Shown in pieces: positions 34,501-44,284 of a stretch of DNA of 61,690 nt (position 1 is the first letter of the stretch; each line of letters opens with the position of its first letter). This stretch comes from a virus. The stretch lies in IMG/VR virus record IMGVR_UViG_3300011430_000002, positions 1 to 61,690 of that record; one strand, 5' to 3'. Below the pieces are notes generated by a model. That model had not been told where the DNA came from, did not search any database, and saw only the letters and a list, made by a program, of their open reading frames with translations. Position numbers and translations under genes: made by a program.

Positions 34501-37500
34501 CGGTCACGGATGCGCAACCTGCGCCAGCCGGATGAAGGCCAGCAACGGCTGCAAGTGACCCGCGAGCAGCCGGCCCGCAACGACTTCGAAGCGCGGTTGG
34601 AACAGTTCGCGGATGAGACAGGTACGCCGGCTGACCCAGCGGCAGTTGCCGAGGCGGTGCAGGAACCCGACGGCCCCAAGGTGCAAAGGGGCGACGTGCT
34701 GGACTTGGTGCACGGCACCGCCGAGGACTTCAACCTGCACCAGTTCCCCGCTGGCAACCGGGGGTCAGGGTTGTGGTTCACTGCCAACGAGACTTCAGGG
34801 ACCCGCTATGCTCAGCAGGGCGCCGGCCCCCGCCCGCGTCGCATCGTCGCCCGGGTCGTGCCCAAAAACCCGCTGACCCTTGCGTGGCAGGACGAGTGGT
34901 TTGGCAATATGGCCGAGTACGAGCGGGTGGTGTGGGAGGCTCGTGAGGCGGGGTATGACCTGATTGCCTTTGTCGGCGTGCAGGAAAGTTTCGGCCCCGA
35001 TGAGGGTGGTGCTCCCGGCCGTAGGTCCACTGAATCCCCGAGGCAGGGCATCCCGGGGGTGAACAACTATTACGTAGTGCTGGACCGTACCATCCTCTCG
35101 CACCGCCCCGGTGCCAACACGTTGGCATTGGCGCCAGAGCCAGAAACTGCCCCGGATGCGGGACCCGCGCCGGCACAGGCTGAGCTGGATTTGCAGGGTG
35201 GTGCGGGTGCTGCGCCTACCGCACGTACGGCACCGCCCATGCGCACACGCGGGCAGGCCGCCGCCGAAGCTGCCGCCCCACCTGCCCCGGCTCCCGCTCC
35301 GGCGCCAGAGCCTGCTCCCACAGCCCCCGTCACGCCCCCGGAGGACCTCAAGGGGCAGCTGCAGGCGGCCCGGGATAGGTACGCCGCTCGTCGGGCGCAG
35401 GTTGCCGCTGCAGCCGCTGCCAATGCGCCCGCCCCTGTCCCCGTTGGCACCAGTACGCCAGCCAGACCCGCCCGTGCGCACGTCTACTACCCGCGTAGGC
35501 GCCTGCAGCGGGCGATGAACGCGAGGTTCTCGGATAATAGGCAGGACCGGGCGTTCCGCGCCGGTATCACGCCGGAAGAGTTGGAGCGTAGGTATCGTGC
35601 GGTGGCTCGCGACGTGATGGCAGCGCCGCGTTTCAACACGCTCACCGAGACGCAGCAGATTCGCGAAATCATCGACCAGACGGTGCGTACCTTTGACAGT
35701 GGCGCCACGACCCGAGCGGCTCCCGCGCCGGCGCCTACACCGGCACCCACTTCCGTGCCCGCCACGCCCGCGTCTACCGGCTCCGCGCCGGAACAGCAGT
35801 TCACGCAAACTGTGCACAGCACGATTCGCGATTTTACGTTGGGGCCGTCTTATGCGTCGGACTTTGTTTCCGGCTTGGTGGCAGCGGGGCGTACGCTGGA
35901 GGAAGCTGCAGCGGAACTGGGTTTGCCACCCCCCACAGGTACTGACCCTAATGATTTTTGGGGCGGTACGCTAGGCCCAGTAAACGTCACCCGTGTGGCT
36001 GCTGACCAGACAACCACGGCACCGGGCGTTGCGGGGCGGGTGAACCAGACTTCCTACTACATCATCACGTTCTCCAACGGGGCCAAGGTAGCCCGCATCG
36101 GTGGTACCGGTAGCATGAATCAGGCGCTGCCGCGTAACCAAGGACTGGGTAAGCAGCAATACGCAAACTTGCTCACGCACCTATTTGAAAATGAAGGCGT
36201 GAGCATCCTGCTGTCGGATTCCACCAACCTTCCGGGGTCGGCACAGTTGTACGCGGCTTTGAAAGTGGCCGGGTGGGATGTGGTCGCCAACCCATCCAGC
36301 TATGAAGTTCAGCCCGGCCACCCTACCACCACGGTTTACCCGCGCTTGGGTAACTGGAACTTCGCCGTGGTCAGCGGGCCACCCGTGCAGCCCCAGCTGC
36401 TCACCTCGCGAGCCTATGGGGCTACCCGTGGCTCGCCGCTGGCTGTGGTGCGCGGGACGGCCGCTGTACCCACGTGGCCGGGCAAGACTCCTGAAGCGGC
36501 AGAAACCGCTGACACCGGGCCGCCCACGGACCCGACGCAGCTGGAGCTGTTTCCCGGTAGCACGCCACCGCCGGCGCATGCAGTGGCGGCGCCCGAGGCT
36601 ACAGGTGCCCAGAGGACTGACCCGACGCAACGGTCATTGTTTCCCCTAGATACCCCGCAGCCGGTGACGACCGAGGAGATGGATGAGGCGCAGAAGTCTG
36701 ACGCCACCGCTGCCGACGCGACGTTAAGGGGCGCCCCCGCTCCCGCCCAGACGGTAACGAATACTTCACCCGATGCGGTGGACCCTGACTCGCAGGAGAA
36801 ACTGGCCGAGGCGGAAGATAATCTCACCGGTGCCAACGATGGCGGTGAGGGTGGTGATGGCGGGGATGGTGGTGGCCGTGGCCCGGATGACGCCAGCGAG
36901 TCCAGCGACATGCCCGGTGACCGCGAGGTCTCTGAGTACCAGACCAATCAGGCCCTCAATGATGTCATCGACGCCCACTCAGGTCGGTGGTCAGATGTCT
37001 GGCACTACTGGTTTGCCGGCTCCACCAAGGCGCGTGGCTACCATCGCGGCCAGCGGGCTACCCCCGAACAATCCACGGCGCGTGGCGACGTGCTTGCACG
37101 TAGAGCCTTCCGTGAAGAACTGACGGCGTGGAAGAATCGCCGGCGCCTTGCGGAGAAGAACGCCCGGGCGCAGGGGCAGCAAGACTTCCAGTTCACTGAA
37201 CCCCGGCCCTTACTGCCCAGCCAGCGCCGCGAAGCCAACGACGCCGGTGAGTTCAACTGGGATGAGTTCCGCACCTTGGTCAAGCGTGCACTGGGGCGCA
37301 CCAAGGTCCGGTGGATGGAGCGTTTGGTGGACCAGCACTACTCCATCAAGCTGATTCAGGAAGTGCTGGCCGACGAGAACGGCTTCGTGAATTCACCGGT
37401 GGACCTGTACGAGTCACTCACTCGCATCGGTTCCAAGATTGACGTGCGGGTGAAGAAGTTCCAAGGCAAACAACAACGTGCCATTCAGGACGTTGCCAAC

Positions 37501-40275
37501 ACGATGGGAGCGACCTTTCAGGAAGTAAACGACTTCGCCGCCGCCCTGCACTCACTGCAGCGCAACGGCTACATGTTCCGCCGCAACTTGGAACAGGGGC
37601 TGGTGCCGCACGCCTATGACCCGGACCCGGACAACGACGTGGTGGGATATTCCGGCATGTCCAACAAGCAGGCCCACGACCTGCTGACCAAGATGGAAGA
37701 GCAGTACGGCCGGGAGAATCTGGCCGCTCTTGAAGATGCCATCTTCGACGCTGCCCAGTTCGTTCGCGCCGAGTTGGTAGCCGGCGGCCTCATTGGCGAG
37801 ACGCAGCAAGGCAACTGGCACCCGCACCCCAACGGCGACACGTACATCCACGACCGCTACAAGGAGTTGCGGGATTCGCAGGGCTACAAGGCGGCGATGG
37901 ACCCAACCAACTATGACATGGCGCGGATTCCGGCCAAGGATGTACCGGGCGTTGACTACACCGAGGACGAGGCCAAGAACGCCACGTTGATGGACACGCT
38001 GCACAACATCACCTATGTGCCGTTGTCCGACATTCGCACCCCCGGCGTGGTTGAGACCATCCGCCAGCAGCTGATGGCCAAGGCTGGCGCCAGCTTCTAC
38101 TCCGAGTACGACGTGTGGGGCGACGACATTGGCAAGGCGTATGGCCGGCAGACCTCTGGTCCCGCCTTGTCGGCAGTGACGCACCTGCTGCAGCACGGCC
38201 AGCAGGCCATCATCCGTGGCGTGCACAACACCGAGCAGGGCGCTCGCATCCGTGCCTTGGTCGCTGAGCTGGACGACCCGTACTTCGCTGTCACCTTGCC
38301 GACAATGAAGGAGGGCTACTACAACATCCCGGGGAACATCAAACGGCAGCTGAACTTGCACTTCACCAACCGTGGCCTGCCACCGCCGGCGCTGCCCACC
38401 ATGGACATCGACCTGCTGACCTTCCGTCACAAGCAGGGCGACAACTCGACACCCACCGTCATTCTCGACTTGGGCATGGCCAACGCGCTGACCAACAGCT
38501 TCTCCGGTGCCAACGTGAAGCGAGTGTTCAACGCCTTTGGCAACTCGTCGTCATGGGTGCGCAAGTCCATGACTGCGTGGTCGCCGCCGTTCTGGGCGAC
38601 CAACTATGTCCGCGAGGTGTGGAACGCAAAGATTCAGGCGCGGGGCATCAAAGGGCTGACCGATGAACAGCGTGCGGCGGTTGCTGCCAAGGCGGGTTTC
38701 GGCGAATCCTTCAAGTGGGTGAAGACCATCTTCCAGCAGATGAAGGACCCGAACTTCGACCCCAGTACATTAACGGACCCCGAGGAACGCACTCGTGCCG
38801 AGGTGTTCAAGAAGATGCACGAGGCCGGCATGACTTCGGAGTTCTTTCACATCAAGGACATCACCGAGCTGGAGCGTGACCTGACCCGCATTGAGCGGGA
38901 GCTGAACCGGCCGGGCAAGAACACCATGGCCAAGACCCGCGAGCTGTTCCGCTCGCTGGCGCAGAACCTTGAGTTGATTGCCAACGTGTCGGAAAACGCG
39001 GTGCGCATGTCGGTGGCTGCCGAGGTGTTGGCCCAGACCGGCAACGTGGAGTTCGCTGCCAGTGTGGGCAAGGACTTGTCCGTCAACTTCCAGCGGTACG
39101 GTACGTGGGGGTCGGCCATCAACAGCCTGTTCTTCTTCTACAACCCCACCATTCAGGGGCTGTACCGTGCCAAGCGTGCACTGCATCACAAGGATGTAAG
39201 ACGCATCGTGGTTGGCGCCACGGTGTTTGGCGCCATGATGCCCATCATCAACCGGATGATTGCCGGCGAGGACGATGACGGCCGGAACTACTACGAGGCG
39301 GTGCCGCACTGGAAGCGCAACACCAACTTCATCCTGATGATTCCCGGCGGCGAGGGGCGGCACATCTCCATCCCCCTGCCGTACGTGTGGAACCTGCCGT
39401 ACGCCCTGTCCGAGAAGCTGGTGGATTCGCTCACTGCTTCTGACCAGCTCAGTGGCGCCGAGAAGGCAAGGAGTATTGCCGGCCAGATGGTTGGGCTGAC
39501 CATAGAGAACATCTCGCCGTTGTCGTTCTCTTCCAAGCACCCGGTGCGGTCGGTCGTTCCCACCATGTTGCAACCGGGGTACGACGTGCTGACCAACCAG
39601 ACGTGGTTTGGTGGCTACATCAACCCGGCCAAGAATCAGTTCGCCGCAGCGCCAGTGACCGATGCCTTCAACGTCAAGGACCCGGACACCAAGCAGAACT
39701 GGCAGGCGCTGTCGCAAGCCATGGCCATTGGCGGCAGCAAGTACGAGGAAGGGCTGATTGACGTGTCACCGGGCACACTGGAATACCTGTTCGGGTATTA
39801 CACCGGTGGCGTCGGTACCTTCATGACGCGAACCTTCGACACCGTTGCCGCCGTGGCGACACCGGGCGACGGGAAAACTTTCGAGGATGTGGTGGCCAAC
39901 GCGCCCATCCTGCAGCGGGTCTATGGGCTGGGCAAGTTTGAAGAGGCTGACCGCGACCGCTACTACCAGCTGCGCACCGACATGGAGTCCGTGCTGAACG
40001 TGGAGAAGGATTTACGAGCAGCCCGTGACATCGCTGGCATGAAGATTTTCAGGGCCAACGAAGGGGACCTGTATTCAACCGGCGTCATCAGCCGGTACAA
40101 GAACACGGAGCGCATGGTGGACAACCTGCGCCGTGCCCGCAACAAGTTGGTGAAGCAGGCCAACAAGTCGGAAGCGACCAAGCGCCGCATTGAGCAGCTT
40201 GATGACCGGATGACCAAGTTGATGACGCGGTTCAACCGGTACTACTATGAACGCATCACCAAGGAGAGTTTCTAA
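31573..40275 (+). CDS. Giant polyvalent ejected protein (SLT, ART-like, GNAT-like, LPD regions)
   Basis: A 2,900-residue protein starting at GTG 31573 with GAGGTAG upstream. Residues 15-150 are a lytic transglycosylase: catalytic Glu41 in AESSF, ARGLMQLMP, and VAYNWGPG. This would locally open the peptidoglycan during DNA entry. A Pro-rich region (about 515-610) follows. Residues about 1044-1180 (LVHGTAEDF; GSGLWFT; RYAQQG; NPLTL) resemble the ART-like domain of polyvalent phage proteins. Residues about 1510-1590 (LGKQQYANLLTHLFENEG) look GNAT-like. The C-terminal third resembles large-polyvalent-protein-associated (LPD) domains, with a hydrophobic stretch (VVGATVFGAMMPIINRMIAG). It is probably ejected and acts in the host. 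Confidence 0.85.
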   Translation: MADPLSNYGSYALPDFSDLLFSAAEDTGLDTDLLASVMEAESSFNPRAVSSAGARGLMQLMPDTAGQPGFGVEKFDPDLPLDDPTENVRVGSQYLKGLLNAFNGDLDAALVAYNWGPGKAQKWVANGSDFSKLPAATRKYVNDIKGKVAARKQAAGTTPAGASTYQPLDPWADVSATGAVDTAPVSGSVAVDQRRADIAERRAAFNERLQRDPEAARLNLPTEEGDEEEPIGAGQWLKDQGEWAAKALYSSVVDLGSLLADLADFGMGPDSGLTDRVSAKLENHANRVRQSLPDYIRKDLANELITTDANGELDFHMPNLRQVANLVFESAAPSGAIVGGGKALLKGAMTINKLKKVIKASPGVSNALALGTANSAYVTADTYTTVYDDVKEQAQREGKSLKQASDEAARAASLAAGIIAPLSFATGAAGEGLAATGATVYRRLAKGLAYGSITEAPEESGQYVAEELGRGKSLAEIDKGKALEAGLLGALGAGPTEGVLAALSGDTGAPAPVDDVPRETPSGRMEQLELFPNLPIDQLPTLPGEPPAGPPPGAPPFNLEGPSTMEQLELPLMPLDLQGPQGPQGPQGPPEQLELPFPTPPNPAIAAGVADMEQALDADPNLPNAADALNAPSPEQLGMFARARAKLDIERRDDEDEVGATPEFLELGEQDEDQLWEDQQALMKNSAFEAGLSIVPKETLASLPNVSVRDAEEIDRRLRPTMPDPELRSLVVEQQLEVLSEYRGEFPNATLDEALGAPRATGSLSETEVEPEFEILTDQFGEQEEPPQPLEVGELAPVVDLVQARARAQAGESRSEEVGSTPSPDTGTPTEKVHDEQQAREDYMRVRARLNPDSLHVLDNLTANEVLAMVQREWATQGQSGNPRNPAAVYRAVAARLNAAAARVNKAATAKPAEKPAKWDPLTDDGFAQEIIDDEGGAGMRLLNAGYTEEQADEVITKVMSRFVGRRLQEAREDGTRSRMRNLRQPDEGQQRLQVTREQPARNDFEARLEQFADETGTPADPAAVAEAVQEPDGPKVQRGDVLDLVHGTAEDFNLHQFPAGNRGSGLWFTANETSGTRYAQQGAGPRPRRIVARVVPKNPLTLAWQDEWFGNMAEYERVVWEAREAGYDLIAFVGVQESFGPDEGGAPGRRSTESPRQGIPGVNNYYVVLDRTILSHRPGANTLALAPEPETAPDAGPAPAQAELDLQGGAGAAPTARTAPPMRTRGQAAAEAAAPPAPAPAPAPEPAPTAPVTPPEDLKGQLQAARDRYAARRAQVAAAAAANAPAPVPVGTSTPARPARAHVYYPRRRLQRAMNARFSDNRQDRAFRAGITPEELERRYRAVARDVMAAPRFNTLTETQQIREIIDQTVRTFDSGATTRAAPAPAPTPAPTSVPATPASTGSAPEQQFTQTVHSTIRDFTLGPSYASDFVSGLVAAGRTLEEAAAELGLPPPTGTDPNDFWGGTLGPVNVTRVAADQTTTAPGVAGRVNQTSYYIITFSNGAKVARIGGTGSMNQALPRNQGLGKQQYANLLTHLFENEGVSILLSDSTNLPGSAQLYAALKVAGWDVVANPSSYEVQPGHPTTTVYPRLGNWNFAVVSGPPVQPQLLTSRAYGATRGSPLAVVRGTAAVPTWPGKTPEAAETADTGPPTDPTQLELFPGSTPPPAHAVAAPEATGAQRTDPTQRSLFPLDTPQPVTTEEMDEAQKSDATAADATLRGAPAPAQTVTNTSPDAVDPDSQEKLAEAEDNLTGANDGGEGGDGGDGGGRGPDDASESSDMPGDREVSEYQTNQALNDVIDAHSGRWSDVWHYWFAGSTKARGYHRGQRATPEQSTARGDVLARRAFREELTAWKNRRRLAEKNARAQGQQDFQFTEPRPLLPSQRREANDAGEFNWDEFRTLVKRALGRTKVRWMERLVDQHYSIKLIQEVLADENGFVNSPVDLYESLTRIGSKIDVRVKKFQGKQQRAIQDVANTMGATFQEVNDFAAALHSLQRNGYMFRRNLEQGLVPHAYDPDPDNDVVGYSGMSNKQAHDLLTKMEEQYGRENLAALEDAIFDAAQFVRAELVAGGLIGETQQGNWHPHPNGDTYIHDRYKELRDSQGYKAAMDPTNYDMARIPAKDVPGVDYTEDEAKNATLMDTLHNITYVPLSDIRTPGVVETIRQQLMAKAGASFYSEYDVWGDDIGKAYGRQTSGPALSAVTHLLQHGQQAIIRGVHNTEQGARIRALVAELDDPYFAVTLPTMKEGYYNIPGNIKRQLNLHFTNRGLPPPALPTMDIDLLTFRHKQGDNSTPTVILDLGMANALTNSFSGANVKRVFNAFGNSSSWVRKSMTAWSPPFWATNYVREVWNAKIQARGIKGLTDEQRAAVAAKAGFGESFKWVKTIFQQMKDPNFDPSTLTDPEERTRAEVFKKMHEAGMTSEFFHIKDITELERDLTRIERELNRPGKNTMAKTRELFRSLAQNLELIANVSENAVRMSVAAEVLAQTGNVEFAASVGKDLSVNFQRYGTWGSAINSLFFFYNPTIQGLYRAKRALHHKDVRRIVVGATVFGAMMPIINRMIAGEDDDGRNYYEAVPHWKRNTNFILMIPGGEGRHISIPLPYVWNLPYALSEKLVDSLTASDQLSGAEKARSIAGQMVGLTIENISPLSFSSKHPVRSVVPTMLQPGYDVLTNQTWFGGYINPAKNQFAAAPVTDAFNVKDPDTKQNWQALSQAMAIGGSKYEEGLIDVSPGTLEYLFGYYTGGVGTFMTRTFDTVAAVATPGDGKTFEDVVANAPILQRVYGLGKFEEADRDRYYQLRTDMESVLNVEKDLRAARDIAGMKIFRANEGDLYSTGVISRYKNTERMVDNLRRARNKLVKQANKSEATKRRIEQLDDRMTKLMTRFNRYYYERITKESF

Positions 40276-41060
40276 TGGCCACTCCCTACCAAATGAACTT
40301 CGCGAGTGCACGTAGGCAGGGGCAGGCGCGGGCAGCTGCGCCGGCACCAGCCCCGGCTTCCAACACCCCGTCTTTTGCGCTTCCACCCATGGGTACGTCC
40401 ACCCCTTTGCCGCCACCCAGCCGGCCGACGCCGGTGCAGCAGGGGGTTGACCCTCTGTCGGTGCTGGCGGCCCAGCAGCAGAAGTTCAACCAGCGGGGTA
40501 TGCCCGCCCCCTCCCGTGCCAACCTGTTGCCAGCGCAGCAGCCGGGCTTCATGCAGCGCATGTACGGCGGGATGCGGGGTAACCCGGGGTCGGTGCCTTT
40601 GCCGCCCATGTACGCAGGCCCCAAGCCCCCCGGGGCGCCAGTGCAGCGTATGCCCGTCTACGGCGGCAGCCAGCCGCCGAGGGGTCCCGGGATGCCCCCG
40701 CCCCAGATGGCCCCCTTGCCGGGCTACGGAGGCGGTTACCGGGCAGCCCCGGGCATGGGCGGGGGCTACCCGAACGTGGCAGCCAGCGTCATGGGTAACC
40801 CTAACCTGACGGCGTGGCAGCAGCAGGCGGCAGCGCAGGACGCATGGCGTAGGCGCATGATGGGGGGCATGGTGGGACGGGAGAACCGAGAGGACTTTGC
40901 TACCCCGGCGGTCATGCCGCAGCGTCCCGGTAACCCGGGAATCGCCGGCGTGGTGTCACGGCTGGGTGGGCAAGGTGGTTACCCGGTGGCCGCGCCCCCG
41001 CGTAGCAGCATCGGCGGCCAGCCGGATACCCGGGCACTGGCGCCGGCGCGGTACTTCTGA
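40275..41060 (+). CDS. Pro/Gly/Gln-rich protein, last rightward gene
   Basis: A 261-residue low-complexity protein whose ATG overlaps the stop of the giant gene (TAATG). It is disordered in appearance: ARAAAPAPAPASNTPSF, PLPPPSRPTPVQQG, many Pro-Gly pairs. No signal peptide or enzyme motif. Coupling to the giant gene suggests a virion protein expressed in step with it, perhaps packed inside the head. The gene ends 2 bp before the convergent primase stop. Confidence 0.7.
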   Translation: MATPYQMNFASARRQGQARAAAPAPAPASNTPSFALPPMGTSTPLPPPSRPTPVQQGVDPLSVLAAQQQKFNQRGMPAPSRANLLPAQQPGFMQRMYGGMRGNPGSVPLPPMYAGPKPPGAPVQRMPVYGGSQPPRGPGMPPPQMAPLPGYGGGYRAAPGMGGGYPNVAASVMGNPNLTAWQQQAAAQDAWRRRMMGGMVGRENREDFATPAVMPQRPGNPGIAGVVSRLGGQGGYPVAAPPRSSIGGQPDTRALAPARYF

Positions 41061-41062
41061 CA

Positions 41063-44000
41063 TCAGGGAAGGATTGGTGGGAAAAGGATTTCCACCGCCC
41101 TGACTGCGTTCCCTGCCTTCAAGCGGGTAGTGGTGATTCGGTAGCGGGACCCATCTTCCATGCGGCTGGGCCGGGCGGGGTCGATGCCAATGACTTTGGC
41201 CCCGCTGTGCACCAGTGACCCGTACAGCTCTTCCCACACCGTGGCTGACAACTTGTCGCTACCCTGTATCAACTCTCGTAGCCGGCTCAGTGGTATCTGC
41301 ACCGCCCGTTCTACCCTCAACAGGACGTTGTTCTCGTCGTAGACTTCCGTGGCCACGATGCGCCACTGGGCGGTGTTGACCATGCGGTTGGTTATTTGGT
41401 TGAACAGGTTGGTGCTGCCACCTTTCTCCAGCCACTGGCGATGTTGCCCTCGCACCCCGTCTGCATGAACATGGTTCCAATCAGGCCATGCGAACTTAGG
41501 TCCCAGCGTGACTGAGAACTCGGACAGGTTGATGTTGATGCGCCCGTTGTCGTCGTTGGTCAGCAGGTCCCACAAGCTGTCCATGTCGTCGGCTTGCACC
41601 GTGTCGGTAAGGCTCTGCTGCTCACACGCCAGCTTCAACCCGGCGCGGATGATTTCCTTCAGGTTCCAATCGACCAGCTTCAAGTCGTTACAGATGGCGG
41701 CCGTTACCGCCACGGCGGCAAGGTAGCGGCACCAGAACCGATACGGCCCCACGATTTCCCCCTGCAGGCGCCGCTTCAGGGCGGTCTCAAACTGCCCTTC
41801 GCGAGCGGCCAGCATCTCGGTGACCAAATCGCGGTTGGCTACCACGTACTTGGAGAACATGTGCAGCGCGTGTCCGTTGTTCCCGCGCACCAAGGTGGCT
41901 GCGTTGCGCCAGCGTTGGGTGTCCACCCCTTCAATCATGGCGTACTGGGCGGGTATCTCCAGCTGCCGGGTCTGTGCCGCTTCCAGTTGTAACCGGTTGC
42001 CCCCTTTCCTTCCCGCCATGAAGGCAGCGGAGGTGGAGAAGTTGGAGGTCAGCATCAGGCTGGCGTTGATGTTGGCCGAGTCAGACGGTGACCACGACCC
42101 CGTGGAGTCCTGCTCCAATCGTAGCCGTGGCTTGCCCGAGGTGACGGTGCTGAGGATGGCGGATAAATTCTCCGCGCTCAGCGACGTGACATCATCCACC
42201 GGCAGCATGAACACGCCGGCCTGCTTGAGCATGTCCAGCATCACCTTGTCGGTACTTGACCCTTGCACAATCCCTTCCTGCGGGTCGCCAATGAAGCTGT
42301 TCATGAACTCCATCAACGAAGTCTTGCCACGTCCAATGGGGCCGGTCAGTGCCAGCAAAATTCCGCCGCGCATACCCGGCATCAGGGGCAGCAGCATGTT
42401 GGACATGCCTGACAGCAGAACCATTTGCGCATAGGGGTGGTCGCCGTCGAACACGGAGATGGCGTGCTTCCACTTGGCCAGTGTTCCAACCGGTCGCCCG
42501 GAACAGAATTTCTCAATGGTCTTGGGGCTGCCGCCGGAGTGCTCAGCGTACGTGTTGCCGTTCACTATCGACCCGTTGTTATTGAAGCGGGTTGCTCCCA
42601 CCGTGAGGCCAGTGGGTGTCCAACCCTTGGTTGCATAGTGCGGCGTGGGCCGGTGGCTGGCGACATTCACGATGTCGGCCAGAAACTTTCTCACCGCCGT
42701 CATTTCCTTCGGCGTTGAGATGTCGAACAGCATGCCGATTTGGCGCAAGGGTTCAGTCGCCCGGTCCAATGTTGTGGCTGTCAACCGGTTGGCAGCGATG
42801 GCCACGTCAGTGCTGGACTGCCACACCCGTACGTTCAGGTGAATCATCAGGTCTACACGCTTGTCCTCACCTTCCGCGTCGGTCTCCAGAGCGACGCTGG
42901 CGCCGATGACGTTGATGTGCCCCCGTATCAGCGGCCGCATCACCTCGCCTTCTTCCTCACCCACCCACACTGGTATCAAGGTGAACGGCTGGTGGGTGTC
43001 GGCGTTGCGCGTCTGGCGGTAGAACACTGGCAGTGGCAGGTAGCCTTGCGGCGTGGTCTGCCCCTGCTGCAGCTTCTCCACCGCCTCAACCTTCTGCAGC
43101 TCCCGGGTTTCCTGTTGCTGAACCTTCTCGGCAATCTGGCTGGGCGTCCACACCTTGTCCCTGAATCTGCATCCCTCGCAGTTCTTCGGGTTGATGGCGC
43201 GGAACTCGTCGCACCCGGCGCTTGGCGAGTTGAAGGTACTGCGCAGGTGCCTTACCTTGTTGATGGTAGCGACGCGTGAGTAGCTGGGGTGGCCGTTGCT
43301 GAAGGCGTGCACCAGCTCGTCGTTCTTGTCGCAGGTGTCCAGCACCCGCAACATCAGTACCCACTCCGGTTCCGACACGTTGCCGTGCAGCGTCATCATG
43401 CGGTGCATCTGCTTGCACCCCTTCACGATGGGCACCGGGTTCAGGCCGGCGAAGCGAGCTGTCGTTTCATGGAACCCAACGCTCAGTGACGACGCGGTGC
43501 CGATGGCGTGCGCGGGCGGCGGGCTGTTGATTAACGGCGTGGAGTCAGGGACCACGCTGGATACCCACACGTTGCGAGCGGCGGCGGCTTGAGCCAGCCC
43601 GGTCTTGAGGGTGTCGAAGTCTACGTCGGTACCATGCCCCATTATCTTCACGTACTCACGGGTCGCCGTCTTGGCGTTCCACGTGCAGGGCACACGCATC
43701 ACCCGTGCTGCATCCTTGGTTGGCACCGGGTCGGCCAGCAAGCGTGGGTCCACGTGCTCAACCACCTTGGCAAACGTGTTGGCAACTACGAACCAGTCAT
43801 CAATGGAGACGGGTTGGGTGAAGGTGAAGTAGGCGTGGATGCCGTTGCCCGAGTCCACAATCGTTGGCTTGGGCAGGCAGGGGATTTCCTTGTACAAGTT
43901 GTGCAGTCCCATCACTGCATCAGCCTTGCTGTTGTAGTGCGGCCGGTCACCCTTGAGGTCGATGTCCAGCAGCAGGCACTTGATGAGTTGGGCGTTCTGC

Positions 44001-44248
44001 TTGCTACGCTCACGTGCCCGGTATGCGGCGACACCAAAATAAATGTTGGTGTCCATGTGCGTGTTGAGTTCGGTTACATGTTCAAGCAGTGAGCCGTTGG
44101 CTATCTGCTCGTCGGTAAAGAACTGTTGGGTCCACACTTTCGTGGTCCTGCCTTTGGCTGGCACTGACCGCTCGTGGGCTATACACAGAAGGGCGCTGTT
44201 TGGTACTATCGCCCTCAGAAACTGGGTTGAAAAACTCTCTTTCTTCAT
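41063..44248 (-). CDS. AEP-type primase-helicase fusion
   Basis: A 1,061-residue replication protein starting at ATG 44248. The N-terminal part has archaeo-eukaryotic primase features: LLLDIDLKG (acidic DxD pair, about 92-98) and DSGNGIHAYF with the conserved His (about 130-140). A Cys cluster (CDEFRAINPKNCEGC, about 347-361) may bind zinc. The C-terminal part is a helicase of the DUF927/phage-primase type: Walker A LTGPIGRGKTS (about 631-641) and Walker B FMLPVDDVT (about 677-685). It primes and unwinds DNA at the phage fork. It is the last gene of the leftward unit. Confidence 0.85.
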   Translation of the reverse strand: MKKESFSTQFLRAIVPNSALLCIAHERSVPAKGRTTKVWTQQFFTDEQIANGSLLEHVTELNTHMDTNIYFGVAAYRARERSKQNAQLIKCLLLDIDLKGDRPHYNSKADAVMGLHNLYKEIPCLPKPTIVDSGNGIHAYFTFTQPVSIDDWFVVANTFAKVVEHVDPRLLADPVPTKDAARVMRVPCTWNAKTATREYVKIMGHGTDVDFDTLKTGLAQAAAARNVWVSSVVPDSTPLINSPPPAHAIGTASSLSVGFHETTARFAGLNPVPIVKGCKQMHRMMTLHGNVSEPEWVLMLRVLDTCDKNDELVHAFSNGHPSYSRVATINKVRHLRSTFNSPSAGCDEFRAINPKNCEGCRFRDKVWTPSQIAEKVQQQETRELQKVEAVEKLQQGQTTPQGYLPLPVFYRQTRNADTHQPFTLIPVWVGEEEGEVMRPLIRGHINVIGASVALETDAEGEDKRVDLMIHLNVRVWQSSTDVAIAANRLTATTLDRATEPLRQIGMLFDISTPKEMTAVRKFLADIVNVASHRPTPHYATKGWTPTGLTVGATRFNNNGSIVNGNTYAEHSGGSPKTIEKFCSGRPVGTLAKWKHAISVFDGDHPYAQMVLLSGMSNMLLPLMPGMRGGILLALTGPIGRGKTSLMEFMNSFIGDPQEGIVQGSSTDKVMLDMLKQAGVFMLPVDDVTSLSAENLSAILSTVTSGKPRLRLEQDSTGSWSPSDSANINASLMLTSNFSTSAAFMAGRKGGNRLQLEAAQTRQLEIPAQYAMIEGVDTQRWRNAATLVRGNNGHALHMFSKYVVANRDLVTEMLAAREGQFETALKRRLQGEIVGPYRFWCRYLAAVAVTAAICNDLKLVDWNLKEIIRAGLKLACEQQSLTDTVQADDMDSLWDLLTNDDNGRININLSEFSVTLGPKFAWPDWNHVHADGVRGQHRQWLEKGGSTNLFNQITNRMVNTAQWRIVATEVYDENNVLLRVERAVQIPLSRLRELIQGSDKLSATVWEELYGSLVHSGAKVIGIDPARPSRMEDGSRYRITTTRLKAGNAVRAVEILFPPILP

Positions 44249-44284
44249 GCCCTTCCGTTCCTCGCTAGGTCATGGTCTCGGTGG

